A stretch of DNA of 64,000 bases from QHXQ01 sp036389395 (GTDB lineage: Bacteria > Acidobacteriota > Blastocatellia > Pyrinomonadales > Pyrinomonadaceae). The number at the start of each line of letters is the position of its first letter. Position 1 is the first letter of the stretch. The notes beneath the pieces were generated by a model, which was not told the origin of the DNA, did no database searches, and saw nothing but the letters and a program-made list of their open reading frames with translations. The DNA lies in the NCBI GenBank assembly GCA_036389395.1, contig DASVPY010000034.1, forward strand, positions 1 to 64,000, read 5' to 3'. Below, one piece after another: positions 15,468 through 24,168 of this stretch. The position numbers were made by a program, and so were the translations under genes.

Positions 15468-17078
15468 ATGAGCAAACTGCTGATCATCGGCTCCGGCGCG
15501 AGCGGCGTTCACTTCGCGCTCTCCGTGCTCAGGAAGGGCTACGAGGTGATCATGGTTGACGTGGGTCAACCCCGCCCGCCCGCCGTCAACCCCGAAGACA
15601 CGTTTAATGAACTGAAGATCAACCTGGACGATCCCGTGCGTTATTTCTTGGGGCCGCGTTACGAGGCCTTCGTCCAGCCGGGGACGGAGGGCGAGTACTA
15701 CGGCTTCCCGCCGAACAAGGGCTACGTCTTCTCGCAGCCGCCGCTCTATCAGGCGCAGGCGGACGGCTTCGCGCCGCTCTCGTCCTTCGCGCAAGGCGGC
15801 TTGGCGGAAGCGTGGACGGGCGGCGTCTACCCCTTGAACGAAGAGGAGCTTAAAGACTTCCCGTTCTCCTACCGCGACATCGAACCGTTTTACAGTGAGG
15901 TCGCGGCGCGCATCGGGGTGACGGGCGTCGCGGACGATCTCGCCCGGTTCTATCCGTTGCACAAAAATCTGCTCGCGCCGCTCCGCCTCGACCAGCACTC
16001 GCAGCGACTCCTGACGGCCTACGAAAAACAGCGCGGCCATCTCAACGACAAACTCAACTGTTACCTGGGGCGCGCACGCGTCGCCACGCTGAGCGCGGAC
16101 AAGGGCGGGCGCAAAGCTTGCACCTACACGGGGCGGTGTCTGTGGGGGTGTCCCACGGGCGCGTTCTACACGCCGTCGCTGACGCTGAACGAGTGCCGCG
16201 CCTTCCCGAACTTCACCTACGTCCCCGACGTGTACGTCAGCCACTTCAAGTACGACGCGCGCAACCGGCTGACGAGCGTGGTGGCCGAGTCTCCGGCCGG
16301 CGGCGGCGTGCATGAGATAGCGGCGGACGTATTCGTCCTGGCCGCCGGGACGCTCTCGTCCTCAAGGATATTTCTGGATTCGGTTTTAGAAGGCAGCGGC
16401 GAGCGGATCGCGTTGCCGGGTCTGATGGATAACCGGCAGATACTTGTCCCGTTCATCAACCTCGGCATGATCGGGGAGGCGTACAGCCCCGATAACTATC
16501 AGTATCACCAACTCGCGCTGGGCATCGAGTCCGGTGAGTCGGGCGGTTACATTCACGGTCTGATCACCACGCTGAAGACGGCGCTGGTGCATCCCATCGT
16601 GCAGAACGTGCCGCTGGATTTAAGGACGGCGCTGACGGTGTTTCGGAACGTGCGGGCCGGGCTTGGGGTCGTCAACGTCAACCTCAGCGACAGCAGGCGC
16701 GCGAATAATTTCGTCACCCTGCGAACGAATCAGGACTCAGCCCGCTCCAGTCTGTTTATTAAATACGCGCCGCCCGACGGTGAGCGAGCCGTAATCAAAC
16801 AGGCGATCAAGACCGTGAAAAAAATCTTGTGGCGGCTGGGCTGCGTCGTGCCGCCGGGGATGACGCACGTGCGGCCGATGGGCGCGAGCGTCCACTACGC
16901 GGGCACGATCCCCATGTCCGCTAAGCAAGCCCCCTACACCGCGTCCGCTTACTGCCAGAGCCACGACTTCGACAACCTCTACTTCGCCGACGGGACAACC
17001 TTCCCGTCCCTGCCCGCCAAGAACATCACCTTCACCCTGATGGCCAACGCCGTGCGCGTCGCCGAGCACGCGTTCTAA
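15468..17078 (+). CDS. GMC-family FAD oxidoreductase
   Basis: A 536-residue flavoprotein. The N-terminal dinucleotide fold KLLIIGSGASGVHFAL binds FAD, and VLAAGTLSSSRIF is the second GMC signature-like segment. The C-terminal HVRPMGASVHYAGTIPM and DNLYFADGTTFPSLPAKN region holds the active-site His and the FAD-closing motif typical of GMC and cholesterol-oxidase-like members. A cysteine-rich stretch (CTYTGRCLWGCPTG) resembles the one seen in some large GMC dehydrogenases. Substrate (alcohol, sugar or sterol) is unknown. It is coupled to the gene before it, and its stop overlaps the stop of the convergent membrane-protein gene. Confidence 0.88.
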   Translation: MSKLLIIGSGASGVHFALSVLRKGYEVIMVDVGQPRPPAVNPEDTFNELKINLDDPVRYFLGPRYEAFVQPGTEGEYYGFPPNKGYVFSQPPLYQAQADGFAPLSSFAQGGLAEAWTGGVYPLNEEELKDFPFSYRDIEPFYSEVAARIGVTGVADDLARFYPLHKNLLAPLRLDQHSQRLLTAYEKQRGHLNDKLNCYLGRARVATLSADKGGRKACTYTGRCLWGCPTGAFYTPSLTLNECRAFPNFTYVPDVYVSHFKYDARNRLTSVVAESPAGGGVHEIAADVFVLAAGTLSSSRIFLDSVLEGSGERIALPGLMDNRQILVPFINLGMIGEAYSPDNYQYHQLALGIESGESGGYIHGLITTLKTALVHPIVQNVPLDLRTALTVFRNVRAGLGVVNVNLSDSRRANNFVTLRTNQDSARSSLFIKYAPPDGERAVIKQAIKTVKKILWRLGCVVPPGMTHVRPMGASVHYAGTIPMSAKQAPYTASAYCQSHDFDNLYFADGTTFPSLPAKNITFTLMANAVRVAEHAF

Positions 17079-18619
17079 GGGCGCGGGGCGAGCTTCATGA
17101 CTTTGAGTTTATAAGCGGGGTCGGTTAGCTCGTAAGTCGGCTGCCCGCTCGCGTGTGCGGCTAACCAAGCTGCGCCGCCTTCGAGGCGCGTGATTCGATC
17201 AATCGCCGTCGTCTCGACCCAGACAGTGCCGCCGCCGTCGTAGACCTGCCGCAACTCAACATCAAGCTCGGCCGTGCTAACAGAGCCGAGCCGCTGCCAG
17301 GTCACGTCGGTATTAAAGTATCTGAGAATGTCGTCGTCGGAGTTAAAGAAGTCGTAGAGGACGACCGTCCCCGCGGGCCACGCGCGGCGCAGTTCTAAGG
17401 CCAGCGACAGCGGCGTGTCTTTTCGGACGTGGGCGTAGGGGTAGGTGTAAAAGAGGAAGTTCGACAGGGCGAGGACGGCGACGAAGAGCGCCATGCGCCA
17501 ACGGCGGCGGCGCTCCGGTCGCGCTTCGTAGTTGGCGAAGGCGGCCCCGATTAGCACGATCAGGGCGGGGAAGTAACTCAGTCGGTGGAAGGTGTGTTCG
17601 GGGAAAAAGAAGAAGATGAAGAGCACGTAGGGCAGCGCCCAGACTAAAGCCAACACGCCCGGCGTGCGTCGCAGCCCGCGCAACGGGGCCGAGGCGGCGA
17701 AGGTTTTGAAGTCGCCGCGATGCCGCACGAGTTGGACGCAGAGACCGGCGAACGAGACTACGAGCAGGACGCCGAGCGCGACCGTGAACGGGTTGATGAA
17801 GTCGCGGAGCAGCTTGAACCGGCCGCCGCCGAAGAGTCTGACGTGGCCTCTGACCGAAGCCGTCAGATTCCGCACCGCGTCGAACGTAAAGCCGCCCTCG
17901 CCGGAAGAGTAGGTCGAGACCCACTTGACGAAGGCCGCCGGGTCGGGCGTGCCCGCGAGCAGGTAGAAGCCGTAATAGTAAGCCCCCAGCGTGAGCAGCG
18001 CCGCCACCACGCTGTACTTGAGCACGGCGGAGATGCGGCGGCCCGGATCGAAGGCGGCGGTTTGCAGCAACAGACCCGCGACCGCCGCCGGGTAAAAGAA
18101 GACCGCGAGTTGGTGCAGGATCATGCTGGCCGCGTGTAAGACCGCGACGGCGAAGGGGCGGGGCCGGCCCGCGGGGAGGAGCAGGTAGAAACAGAGCAGC
18201 AGCAACAGCGTGCTGGGGACGTAGCTGGCAACGTCGGTCGAGAACTTCCACCACGTCGCGGCGAAGGCGAAGAGTAGCGTGAGCACGGCGCTCAGGTAGT
18301 CCGACTTGAACGAACGCCGCAGGACGTGAAACATCACGAAGGCGCACGCCGCGCTCAGGACGCTGTTGATAGCCGTGAGCACTTCCACGGCCCGAAGCTG
18401 CGCGCCGGCCAGGCGGGCGAGCTTATACGCCAGATAACCGAGCACGTCGTAGACGAGATGATTCTGGTGGAGCAGCGACGCGCGCAGGCGGCCGGCCGCC
18501 TCTATGTCGAGCGCGAAGGCGACCCCGTCCCAGTAGTAATTCTTCGTCGGGAAGCACAGGTAGATGACGAGCGTCGCCAGGGCGATGACCCAGGGCAGGT
18601 ATCTATTTTGAGCAGGCAT
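17075..18619 (-). CDS. Polytopic membrane protein, GT-C/glycosyltransferase-39-like
   Basis: A 514-residue integral membrane protein with about ten hydrophobic helices, beginning YLPWVIALATLVIYLCF. An early DGVAFALD loop lies where GT-C enzymes carry their acidic catalytic motif, and the C-terminus is a soluble domain (WQRLGSVSTAELDVEL, ITRLEGGAAWLAAH). The pattern suits a lipid-linked-sugar glycosyltransferase (PMT/ArnT type), but the essential motif is not certain. ATG at 18619 is chosen because it immediately precedes conserved-looking sequence; the upstream open frame runs into mtgA. No ribosome site is evident. Confidence 0.75.
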   Translation of the reverse strand: MPAQNRYLPWVIALATLVIYLCFPTKNYYWDGVAFALDIEAAGRLRASLLHQNHLVYDVLGYLAYKLARLAGAQLRAVEVLTAINSVLSAACAFVMFHVLRRSFKSDYLSAVLTLLFAFAATWWKFSTDVASYVPSTLLLLLCFYLLLPAGRPRPFAVAVLHAASMILHQLAVFFYPAAVAGLLLQTAAFDPGRRISAVLKYSVVAALLTLGAYYYGFYLLAGTPDPAAFVKWVSTYSSGEGGFTFDAVRNLTASVRGHVRLFGGGRFKLLRDFINPFTVALGVLLVVSFAGLCVQLVRHRGDFKTFAASAPLRGLRRTPGVLALVWALPYVLFIFFFFPEHTFHRLSYFPALIVLIGAAFANYEARPERRRRWRMALFVAVLALSNFLFYTYPYAHVRKDTPLSLALELRRAWPAGTVVLYDFFNSDDDILRYFNTDVTWQRLGSVSTAELDVELRQVYDGGGTVWVETTAIDRITRLEGGAAWLAAHASGQPTYELTDPAYKLKVMKLAPRP

Positions 18620-18648
18620 AGAGGTCGCAGGTCGAACGCAAACGTTGT

Positions 18649-19419
18649 TCAGGGAATCCGCACGTAAGGCATCCCGCGGAGGATGACGCGCTGGCGGCGG
18701 GCGACGCGGCGCGGGTTGACGCGCGGGTTGAAGGTGGCGCGCGGGTTCGGGATCATGGCCGAGAGGTAGGCGGCCTCCTGCGGCGTGAGGTTCGCCGCCG
18801 ACTTGCCGAAGTAGGTACGCGCCGCCGCCTCCGCGCCGTAGACGCCGTCGCCCCACTCGATCACGTTCAGGTAGAGTTCCAGGATGCGCCGCTTCGACAG
18901 GTTGCGTTCGAGGTAGTAGGTGATGGCCGCCTCGCGCGCTTTGCGCAGGAAGGAGCGTTCGGTCGAGAGGTAGAGGTTCTTGGCGAGTTGCTGCGTGATG
19001 GTCGAAGCGCCGCGCTTGAAGCTGGGCATCTGCGGAATCCAGCTCGACTGATCGTTGTCGCCCTCGCGCTTCGCTTCTTCGGCGGCCTGGCGTTGCGCCT
19101 CGTCCCAGGCCTTCTGGATGGCCTCGTAGTCGAAGCCGTGGTGCGTCATGAAGTTGGTGTCTTCGCCGGCAATGACGGCGCGCTGCAAGTTGGGCGAGAT
19201 GCGCTCGATGGGCGTCCAGAGTTGCGCGCGCCTCGGCTCCTGCCCCTGCGCGCGGGCCTCGGCCGCACGCTGCTCGATGACGGCGGTCGTCTGCGGGTTG
19301 TTGTCGCGCAGCTTCGCCACGTCGGGGAACGTGACCAACTCGTAGAGCAGCCAGAAGACGAAGAACGCCAGCACGCCCAGCGCGACGGCCTTAGACGTTT
19401 TCCAGATGAGTCTCAGCAC
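18649..19419 (-). CDS. mtgA: Monofunctional biosynthetic peptidoglycan transglycosylase
   Basis: Polymerises lipid II into glycan strands (GT51 family) at the outer face of the inner membrane. The 256-residue protein has an N-terminal membrane anchor (about 9-28). GEDTNFMTHHG (85-95) carries the catalytic Glu, and GASTITQQLAKNLYL, ERNLSKRRILELYLN and WGDGVYGAEAAARTYFGK are the remaining GT51 signatures. There is no transpeptidase domain. A charged insert of about 20 residues (EAKREGDNDQSS) separates the first two motifs. It is likely cotranscribed with the membrane protein 30 bases downstream. Confidence 0.94.
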   Translation of the reverse strand: MLRLIWKTSKAVALGVLAFFVFWLLYELVTFPDVAKLRDNNPQTTAVIEQRAAEARAQGQEPRRAQLWTPIERISPNLQRAVIAGEDTNFMTHHGFDYEAIQKAWDEAQRQAAEEAKREGDNDQSSWIPQMPSFKRGASTITQQLAKNLYLSTERSFLRKAREAAITYYLERNLSKRRILELYLNVIEWGDGVYGAEAAARTYFGKSAANLTPQEAAYLSAMIPNPRATFNPRVNPRRVARRQRVILRGMPYVRIP

Positions 19420-19456
19420 GGGCTTATTCTTAGCACAACTGTTAGCAGTTTGCGAT

Positions 19457-20374
19457 TCAGTCGGCCGCGCCGGCCGCCGCGGCGAAGACGCGGCGCACCG
19501 CGCGGATCGTGTTGCAGTGAATCTCCACGGTGTCGTTGATGTCGGCGGCGTAACCGCCCGCCATGACGGTGACGACGGGCACGCCGCGCGCGCGGCACTC
19601 GGCGAGCACCAGTTCGTCGCGCGCGCGCAGGCCCGCGAGCGAGAGCGCGAGCCGGCCCAGCTTGTCGCCCGCGTAAGGGTCTGCGCCGCCGAGGTAGAAG
19701 ACTACGTCGGGGCGGTGCGCGAAGACGCGCGGCAGGTGCGCGGCGAGCACGCGCAGGTACTCTTCGTCGCCCGTGCCGTCCGCCAGCTCAACGTCCACGG
19801 TCGAGCGCGCCTTGAAGAGCGGGTAGTTCTTCGCGCCGTGCATCGAGAAGGTGAAGACCGCGGAGTCGCCCGCGAAGATGGCGGCCGTGCCGTTGCCCTG
19901 ATGCACGTCGCAGTCAACGACCGCCGCGCGCACGATCAACTGATCGCGCGTGAGCGCGCGCACGGCAATCGCCACGTCGTTCAGGACGCAGAAGCCCTCG
20001 CCGCGTTCCGCGAAAGCGTGGTGCGTGCCGCCCGCGAGGTTCGACGCGACGCCCGCCGTCAGAGCACAGCGCGCCGCCGCCAGCGTCCCGCCCGCCGCCA
20101 GGAACGAGCGCCGCACCAGCGCCTTCGACCAGGGCAGCCCCAGCCGCCGCAGCTCGCGCGGCGTCAGCGCGCCCGCGCGCAGGCGCGTCACGTAATCCTC
20201 CGTGTGTACGAGCAGCACGTCCGCCAGCGGCGCGGGCTGCGGCTCGACCAGTTCCTCGGGCCGCAGAGTCCCTTCGGCGAGCAGACGGTCGCGCACCAAC
20301 TCGAACTTCCGAATCGGGAAGACGTGCCCCGCGCCGATGTCCGCGTAGTAACGCGGGGTGTAGAAGACGAGCAT
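19457..20374 (-). CDS. Histone deacetylase / acetoin-utilization (AcuC-like) family protein
   Basis: A 305-residue zinc deacylase of the class-IV-like bacterial HDAC group. GGTHHAF holds the catalytic His pair, DCDVHQGNGT holds the Asp and His zinc ligands, and GGADPYAGD supplies the last Asp; MAGGYA closes the site. All catalytic residues are intact, so it should remove acetyl or acyl groups from small molecules (polyamine-type) or lysines; the substrate is unknown. The ATG has no ribosome site: the arm of a heptamer repeat begins six bases upstream. Confidence 0.92.
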   Translation of the reverse strand: MLVFYTPRYYADIGAGHVFPIRKFELVRDRLLAEGTLRPEELVEPQPAPLADVLLVHTEDYVTRLRAGALTPRELRRLGLPWSKALVRRSFLAAGGTLAAARCALTAGVASNLAGGTHHAFAERGEGFCVLNDVAIAVRALTRDQLIVRAAVVDCDVHQGNGTAAIFAGDSAVFTFSMHGAKNYPLFKARSTVDVELADGTGDEEYLRVLAAHLPRVFAHRPDVVFYLGGADPYAGDKLGRLALSLAGLRARDELVLAECRARGVPVVTVMAGGYAADINDTVEIHCNTIRAVRRVFAAAAGAAD

Positions 20375-20380
20375 GAAAGC

Positions 20381-20597
20381 AGAAGCCAGGAGTCAGAAGC
20401 CAGAAGCCGGACGGCTCTTAATAAATTACGCGCTGCCTTCAGGCAGCCGAATGAGTGATCATGTTAACAAGCGACCAGATGATTATATTCTACCGGCCAC
20501 GGACTAAAGATTCATCAGCTTCAAACGCCTGATCGTTGCCCCCAGAGTTCCGGCTCCTAACTTCCTTCCGGCTTCTGGCTCCTGACTCCTGCCTTCT
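20381..20597. repeat. Heptamer inverted-repeat element (AGAAGCC type)
   Basis: Four 7-nt units (AGAAGCC, AGGAGTC, AGAAGCC, AGAAGCC; 20381-20408) are answered by four inverted units (GGCTTCT, GGCTCCT, GACTCCT, GCCTTCT; 20570-20597) across a 161-base spacer. The right arm ends exactly at the stop codon of the ABC-2 permease; the left begins six bases from the start codon of the deacetylase-like gene. Confidence 0.85.
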
Positions 20598-21428
20598 TCA
20601 GTACTGGATCAGACTGCCTTCGCGCTTAGCGCGGCGGACGGCGCGGGCGAAGACCCAGAGGGAGAAGGGCAGCAGGACGGCGAGGTAGGCGAGGAGGATG
20701 AGGAAGGGGGCGCGCACTTGTGCGAAGGTCTGGCCTTCGATGAGGACGCGACGGATGCCGTCGAGGCCGTAGGTGGGCGGCAGCGCGCGCGAGACGCCGC
20801 CGACGTAGGGGCCGGCGTACTTCGTGATCAGTTGCGTCGGGAAGAGGACGCCGGAGAAGAGCGTCGAGGTGATGCCGAGCAACATGCCGAACGGGTCGCC
20901 GCGCTTGAAGACGACGGCGAAGCTGGCCGAGAGGATGCCGAGCGACGCGAGGACGAGCGTCGTCAGGACGAGGAACAGGAGCGCGAGCGCGTAGCTGCCG
21001 CGGAAGGTGACGCCGAAGAAGAGCCAGCCGAAGAGCAGGTAGAGCGCGGAGGTGAACGTGACCTGGACGAAGTCGTAAGCCGAGCTGGCGATGACGAACG
21101 TGGGGATGCTGACGGGCGTCATCAGCACGCCTTCGAGCGTGCCTTGCGCCTGCTCCTGGCGGATCGAGTTGGCGAGGCTCGAAAAGCCGGTCATGAAGTA
21201 GCTCATCACGGCGAGGCCTGTGATCCAGGCGGCGAGCGGGTTCTGCCACTGCGTGAACTCGCTGAGCGCGCCGCCCGCGAAGATTTTCGAGATGAAGAAA
21301 AAAGTCGTGACGAAGAGCAAGACTTCGAGCACGCGGAAGAAGAACTGCAAGCGGTAGCTCAAGGCGAGGCGGAAGTCGCGGACGACGAAGGCGCGCACGC
21401 GCCGCAGCAACAATGCGAGCCGGTTCAT
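20598..21428 (-). CDS. ABC-2 type transporter permease
   Basis: A 276-residue inner-membrane permease with six predicted helices and the ABC-2 layout (long first cytoplasmic loop, MSYFMTGFSSLANSIRQEQAQGTLEGVLMTP, and a C-terminal hydrophobic pair). It overlaps the ATPase gene by four bases, so the two form one exporter (DrrAB/NatAB type) for a drug, lipid or polysaccharide; the substrate is not visible. The element after its stop abuts the stop codon. Confidence 0.92.
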   Translation of the reverse strand: MNRLALLLRRVRAFVVRDFRLALSYRLQFFFRVLEVLLFVTTFFFISKIFAGGALSEFTQWQNPLAAWITGLAVMSYFMTGFSSLANSIRQEQAQGTLEGVLMTPVSIPTFVIASSAYDFVQVTFTSALYLLFGWLFFGVTFRGSYALALLFLVLTTLVLASLGILSASFAVVFKRGDPFGMLLGITSTLFSGVLFPTQLITKYAGPYVGGVSRALPPTYGLDGIRRVLIEGQTFAQVRAPFLILLAYLAVLLPFSLWVFARAVRRAKREGSLIQY

Positions 21429-22564
21429 GCGTTCCGGCCTCCGTCGGTCGCCGCGCGCGCGGCGTCTGCTTCGTGCTCGCGCTCGATGCGTTCGAGCACG
21501 TCGAGCAGCGTGGCGCGTTCGGCGTCGCAGGCGAGGACGCGCGCGCCCGCGCCGGTGAGCGCGCGCAGGGCGAAGTCGAGCCGGTCGTCGTCCGCCTCGC
21601 GCGTGAAGGTGACGGCGACGGCGGCGTCGTCGTGCGGCGTCGCGGTCAGATCGTTGACGGCTGCGGCCAGCAGTCGTTCAACTTCGGCGGCGGCGAGACC
21701 TTTGACCGTGAGCGTGACGCGCTCGGTCTGTTTGTGCGTGGCGCGCAGGTCGGCGGGCGCGCCGACGGCGCGGATGCGGCCGCGGCTGATGACGGCGATG
21801 CGCGCGCAGAGTTCTTCGATCTCAGGGAGGTTGTGCGAAGTCAACAGCACGGTGACGCGCTCGTCGGCGGCGAGCCGGCTGATGAGGGCGCGCATACTTG
21901 CGGCGGCGAGCGGGTCGAGCGAGCGCGTCGGCTCGTCGAGCAGCAGCACGGGCGGGCGGTTCAGGAGCGCGCGCGCCACGGTCGTGCGCTGCTTGTTGCC
22001 GGTCGAAAGCTCGCCGAAGCGTTTGCGCGCCAGCTCCGTCAGCTCGAAGCGTTCGAGCAGCGCGCCGATGCGGCGGCGCGCCGCCGCGTCGGTCAGCCCG
22101 TGCAGGCGCGCGAAGAACAGGAGGTTCTGCTCGACCGTCAGCCGCCAGTAGAACGTGCGCTCCTCGGCGCTCGCCAGTCCCACCTGCGCGCGCACGCGCT
22201 CGGCCGCGCGCACGCTGTCGAGACCGTTGACCGTGACCGTGCCGGCGGTCGGCTGCACGAGTGTGGCGATGATCTTGGTGAGCGTCGTCTTGCCCGCGCC
22301 GTTGCGCCCGATGAGGCCGAAGACCTCGCCCGCGCGCACGTCGAACGTCACGTCGCGCAACGCCTCGGTCGGCCCTTGCGCGCCCTTGCGGCGCACGAAC
22401 TGCCGGACGCGCGCGAGCGGGATGGGGTAGACTTTCGCCAGCCCCTTGATCGAGATGGCGGGCGCGGCGCGCGCCGAGTCGTCGGAGACGGCGGCGCGCG
22501 CCGCGGCGGCAGCGGCGGCGTGCGCGCGGGCGGGCGCGGCCTCGATGGCGGCGGGCGCGGGCAT
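21425..22564 (-). CDS. ABC transporter ATP-binding protein (DrrA/NatA-like)
   Basis: A 379-residue ATPase that powers the adjacent ABC-2 permease. Walker A GRNGAGKTT (86-94), the signature LSTGNKQR and Walker B LLLDEPT are present. A C-terminal domain of about 85 residues follows the ATPase core, as in DrrA-type exporters. The N-terminal 35 residues are an alanine-rich extension. The ATG at 22564 overlaps the stop of the secreted-protein gene (TGATG), which decides the start over the much longer open frame. Confidence 0.93.
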   Translation of the reverse strand: MPAPAAIEAAPARAHAAAAAAARAAVSDDSARAAPAISIKGLAKVYPIPLARVRQFVRRKGAQGPTEALRDVTFDVRAGEVFGLIGRNGAGKTTLTKIIATLVQPTAGTVTVNGLDSVRAAERVRAQVGLASAEERTFYWRLTVEQNLLFFARLHGLTDAAARRRIGALLERFELTELARKRFGELSTGNKQRTTVARALLNRPPVLLLDEPTRSLDPLAAASMRALISRLAADERVTVLLTSHNLPEIEELCARIAVISRGRIRAVGAPADLRATHKQTERVTLTVKGLAAAEVERLLAAAVNDLTATPHDDAAVAVTFTREADDDRLDFALRALTGAGARVLACDAERATLLDVLERIEREHEADAARAATDGGRNA

Positions 22565-23154
22565 CAGTGGCTCGTCTTGCCCCAGTCGAAGCCGGCCGAG
22601 GCGGCGACCGTCTGCTGCACCTGGTAGTTCTTCACGGCGTAGCGCAGCTCGACCCGCTTGTCCGGCTCGTAAGCCGTGACGGTGAAGACGAACACCCCGC
22701 GCACCTCGCTCTTGTTGAGCACGACGGCGTAAGTGTGGTTCAGCTTCACGGGCACGTAGCTGACGTAGCGGGTCTCCTGCACGAAGGGGGCCTTGCGCGG
22801 GCCGAGCGTCATGTAGATGTCCTGCGCCGAGATGTTCTCGACGAGCAGCCCCGTGCCGAGGTCGGCGAGCATCGCCAGGTCGTTGCCCGCCGTCGCGGCC
22901 TCGAAATAGTTGTCGCCGCCGCACGCCCCGTTGAACAACAGGTCGGGGCTGTTGCGCTGCTCCGAGTAGGCGGACAGGAAAAGTGCCGTGCCCTCGTAGC
23001 CGCCCTTGAACTCTGCGGCGCTGCGGCAACTGTAGGGCGGCGCGAGCGTCGCGGTCTTGACGGCGTGCAACTCCGGCAGACCGAACTTGTCTTGCGCGCG
23101 GGCCGCGCCCGCGGCGACGAGCAGCGCGGCGCAGCCGATCAGCAGTGCTCTCAT
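22564..23154 (-). CDS. Secreted hypothetical protein, 196 aa
   Basis: I do not recognise the family. A clear signal peptide (MRALLIGCAALLVAAGAARA, cleavage near residue 20) sends it to the periplasm, followed by a beta-rich domain with four cysteines (YSCRSAAEF, NGACGGDNYF) that could form disulfides. GGAGGG lies seven bases before the ATG, fixing the start. Sitting between peptide-type permeases and the ABC-2 ATPase, and coupled to the latter, it may be an accessory or substrate-side component, but nothing in the sequence proves it. Confidence 0.8.
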   Translation of the reverse strand: MRALLIGCAALLVAAGAARAQDKFGLPELHAVKTATLAPPYSCRSAAEFKGGYEGTALFLSAYSEQRNSPDLLFNGACGGDNYFEAATAGNDLAMLADLGTGLLVENISAQDIYMTLGPRKAPFVQETRYVSYVPVKLNHTYAVVLNKSEVRGVFVFTVTAYEPDKRVELRYAVKNYQVQQTVAASAGFDWGKTSH

Positions 23155-23213
23155 AATCCCTCCAAGCGTAGTGAAGTAGGCCGGGCTTCGGCCGTTTGAT
23201 GCGGTTCGCGCGC

Positions 23214-24029
23214 TCAGCGGCCGCGCTGGCGCGGGTCGAGGTATTCGCGCAGGCCGTCGCCGATGAAGTTGAAGGCGAGCACGGTGAGCGCGATGGCGAC
23301 GCCGGGCACGAGCAACGCGTGCGGGGCCTGCGAGAGCGTCGCCAGGTCGCGCGCCTCTTCGAGCATCACGCCCCACGAAGGCGCGGGCGGCGGCACGCCG
23401 AGACCGAGGAAGGAGAGCGTCGCCTCGGAGAGCACCGCGCCGGCCATGCCGAGGCTCGCTTGCACGATGAGCGGCTGGATGGCGTTCGGCAGGATGTGGC
23501 GGAAGAGGATGCGGCGGTCGTGCGCGCCCAGCGCCCGCGCCGCCTGCACGAAGTCGTACTCGCGCACCTTCAAGACCTGCCCGCGCATGACGCGCGCGTA
23601 ACCCACCCAGCCGATCACGCAGAGCGCGAAGATCAGCTTGTTCAACCCCGCGCCCAGGAACGCGACCATCGCGATGGACAGCAGCAATCCCGGAAACGCG
23701 AGGAAGACGTTGAACAGGTAGCCGGAGACCAACCTGTCCACCCAGCCGCCGTAGTAGCCCGCCAGCGCGCCGATGACGACGCCGACCGCGGCCGAGACGA
23801 CGACGACAACGACGCCCACGCGCAGCGAGATGCGCGCGCCGTAGACGACGCGCGAGAACACGTCGCGCCCCGTAGCGTCCGTCCCCAGCCAGTGCGCCGA
23901 CGACGGCGGCATCAGCCGGTTCGCCAGATCGGTCGCGCCCACGTCGTACGTGGCGATGAGCGGCGCGAACAGCGCCACCACGACGAGCAGCGCGACGAAG
24001 ACGAGACCGAACGTGGCGAGACGACTCAT
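23214..24029 (-). CDS. Peptide/nickel-type ABC permease (DppC/OppC family)
   Basis: A 271-residue inner-membrane permease of the binding-protein-dependent peptide importer class. It has the OppC N-terminal domain, about six helices, HWLGTDATGRDVFSRVVYGARISL after the first helix region, and the EAA-type loop (RALGAHDRRILFRHILPNAI) that contacts the ATPase. It pairs with the DppB-like gene upstream. The ATG lacks a ribosome site; a 20-codon reading frame with its own site overlaps it (ATGA), so translation is probably coupled. Confidence 0.93.
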   Translation of the reverse strand: MSRLATFGLVFVALLVVVALFAPLIATYDVGATDLANRLMPPSSAHWLGTDATGRDVFSRVVYGARISLRVGVVVVVVSAAVGVVIGALAGYYGGWVDRLVSGYLFNVFLAFPGLLLSIAMVAFLGAGLNKLIFALCVIGWVGYARVMRGQVLKVREYDFVQAARALGAHDRRILFRHILPNAIQPLIVQASLGMAGAVLSEATLSFLGLGVPPPAPSWGVMLEEARDLATLSQAPHALLVPGVAIALTVLAFNFIGDGLREYLDPRQRGR

Positions 24030-24088
24030 GGGGATTGCGGATTGCGGATTGCGGATTGCGGATTGCGGCGACGGGGCACAGCGTTCAT
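24026..24088 (-). CDS. 20-codon minicistron coupled to the DppC-like gene
   Basis: ATG at 24088 has AAAGGA seven bases upstream and runs 20 codons through the heptamer arm (its product contains RRRNPQSAIRNPQS), stopping with a TGA that overlaps the permease ATG. Whether the peptide itself matters is unknown; the layout is what a translational-coupling device looks like. Confidence 0.4.
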   Translation of the reverse strand: MNAVPRRRNPQSAIRNPQSP

Positions 24089-24168
24089 GCGAGTTCCTTT
24101 AAGTTCACACCCGAGTTTCTTTAAGATCAAACACGGTCTTCGTTAATCCGCAATCCGCAATCCGCAAT
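24032..24168. repeat. Heptamer inverted-repeat element (GGATTGC type)
   Basis: Five exact GGATTGC units (24032-24066) face about 3.4 inverted units (GCAATCC; 24145-24168) across 78 bases. The element fills the whole gap between two permease genes: the right arm runs into the TGA of the DppB-like gene and the left arm ends two bases from the DppC-like ATG. Confidence 0.9.

Noticed and set aside
17075..18856. Longer N-terminus of the GT-C-like membrane protein
   Set aside because: The extra part overlaps the 3' end of mtgA in another frame and reads as Arg/Gly-rich shadow sequence.
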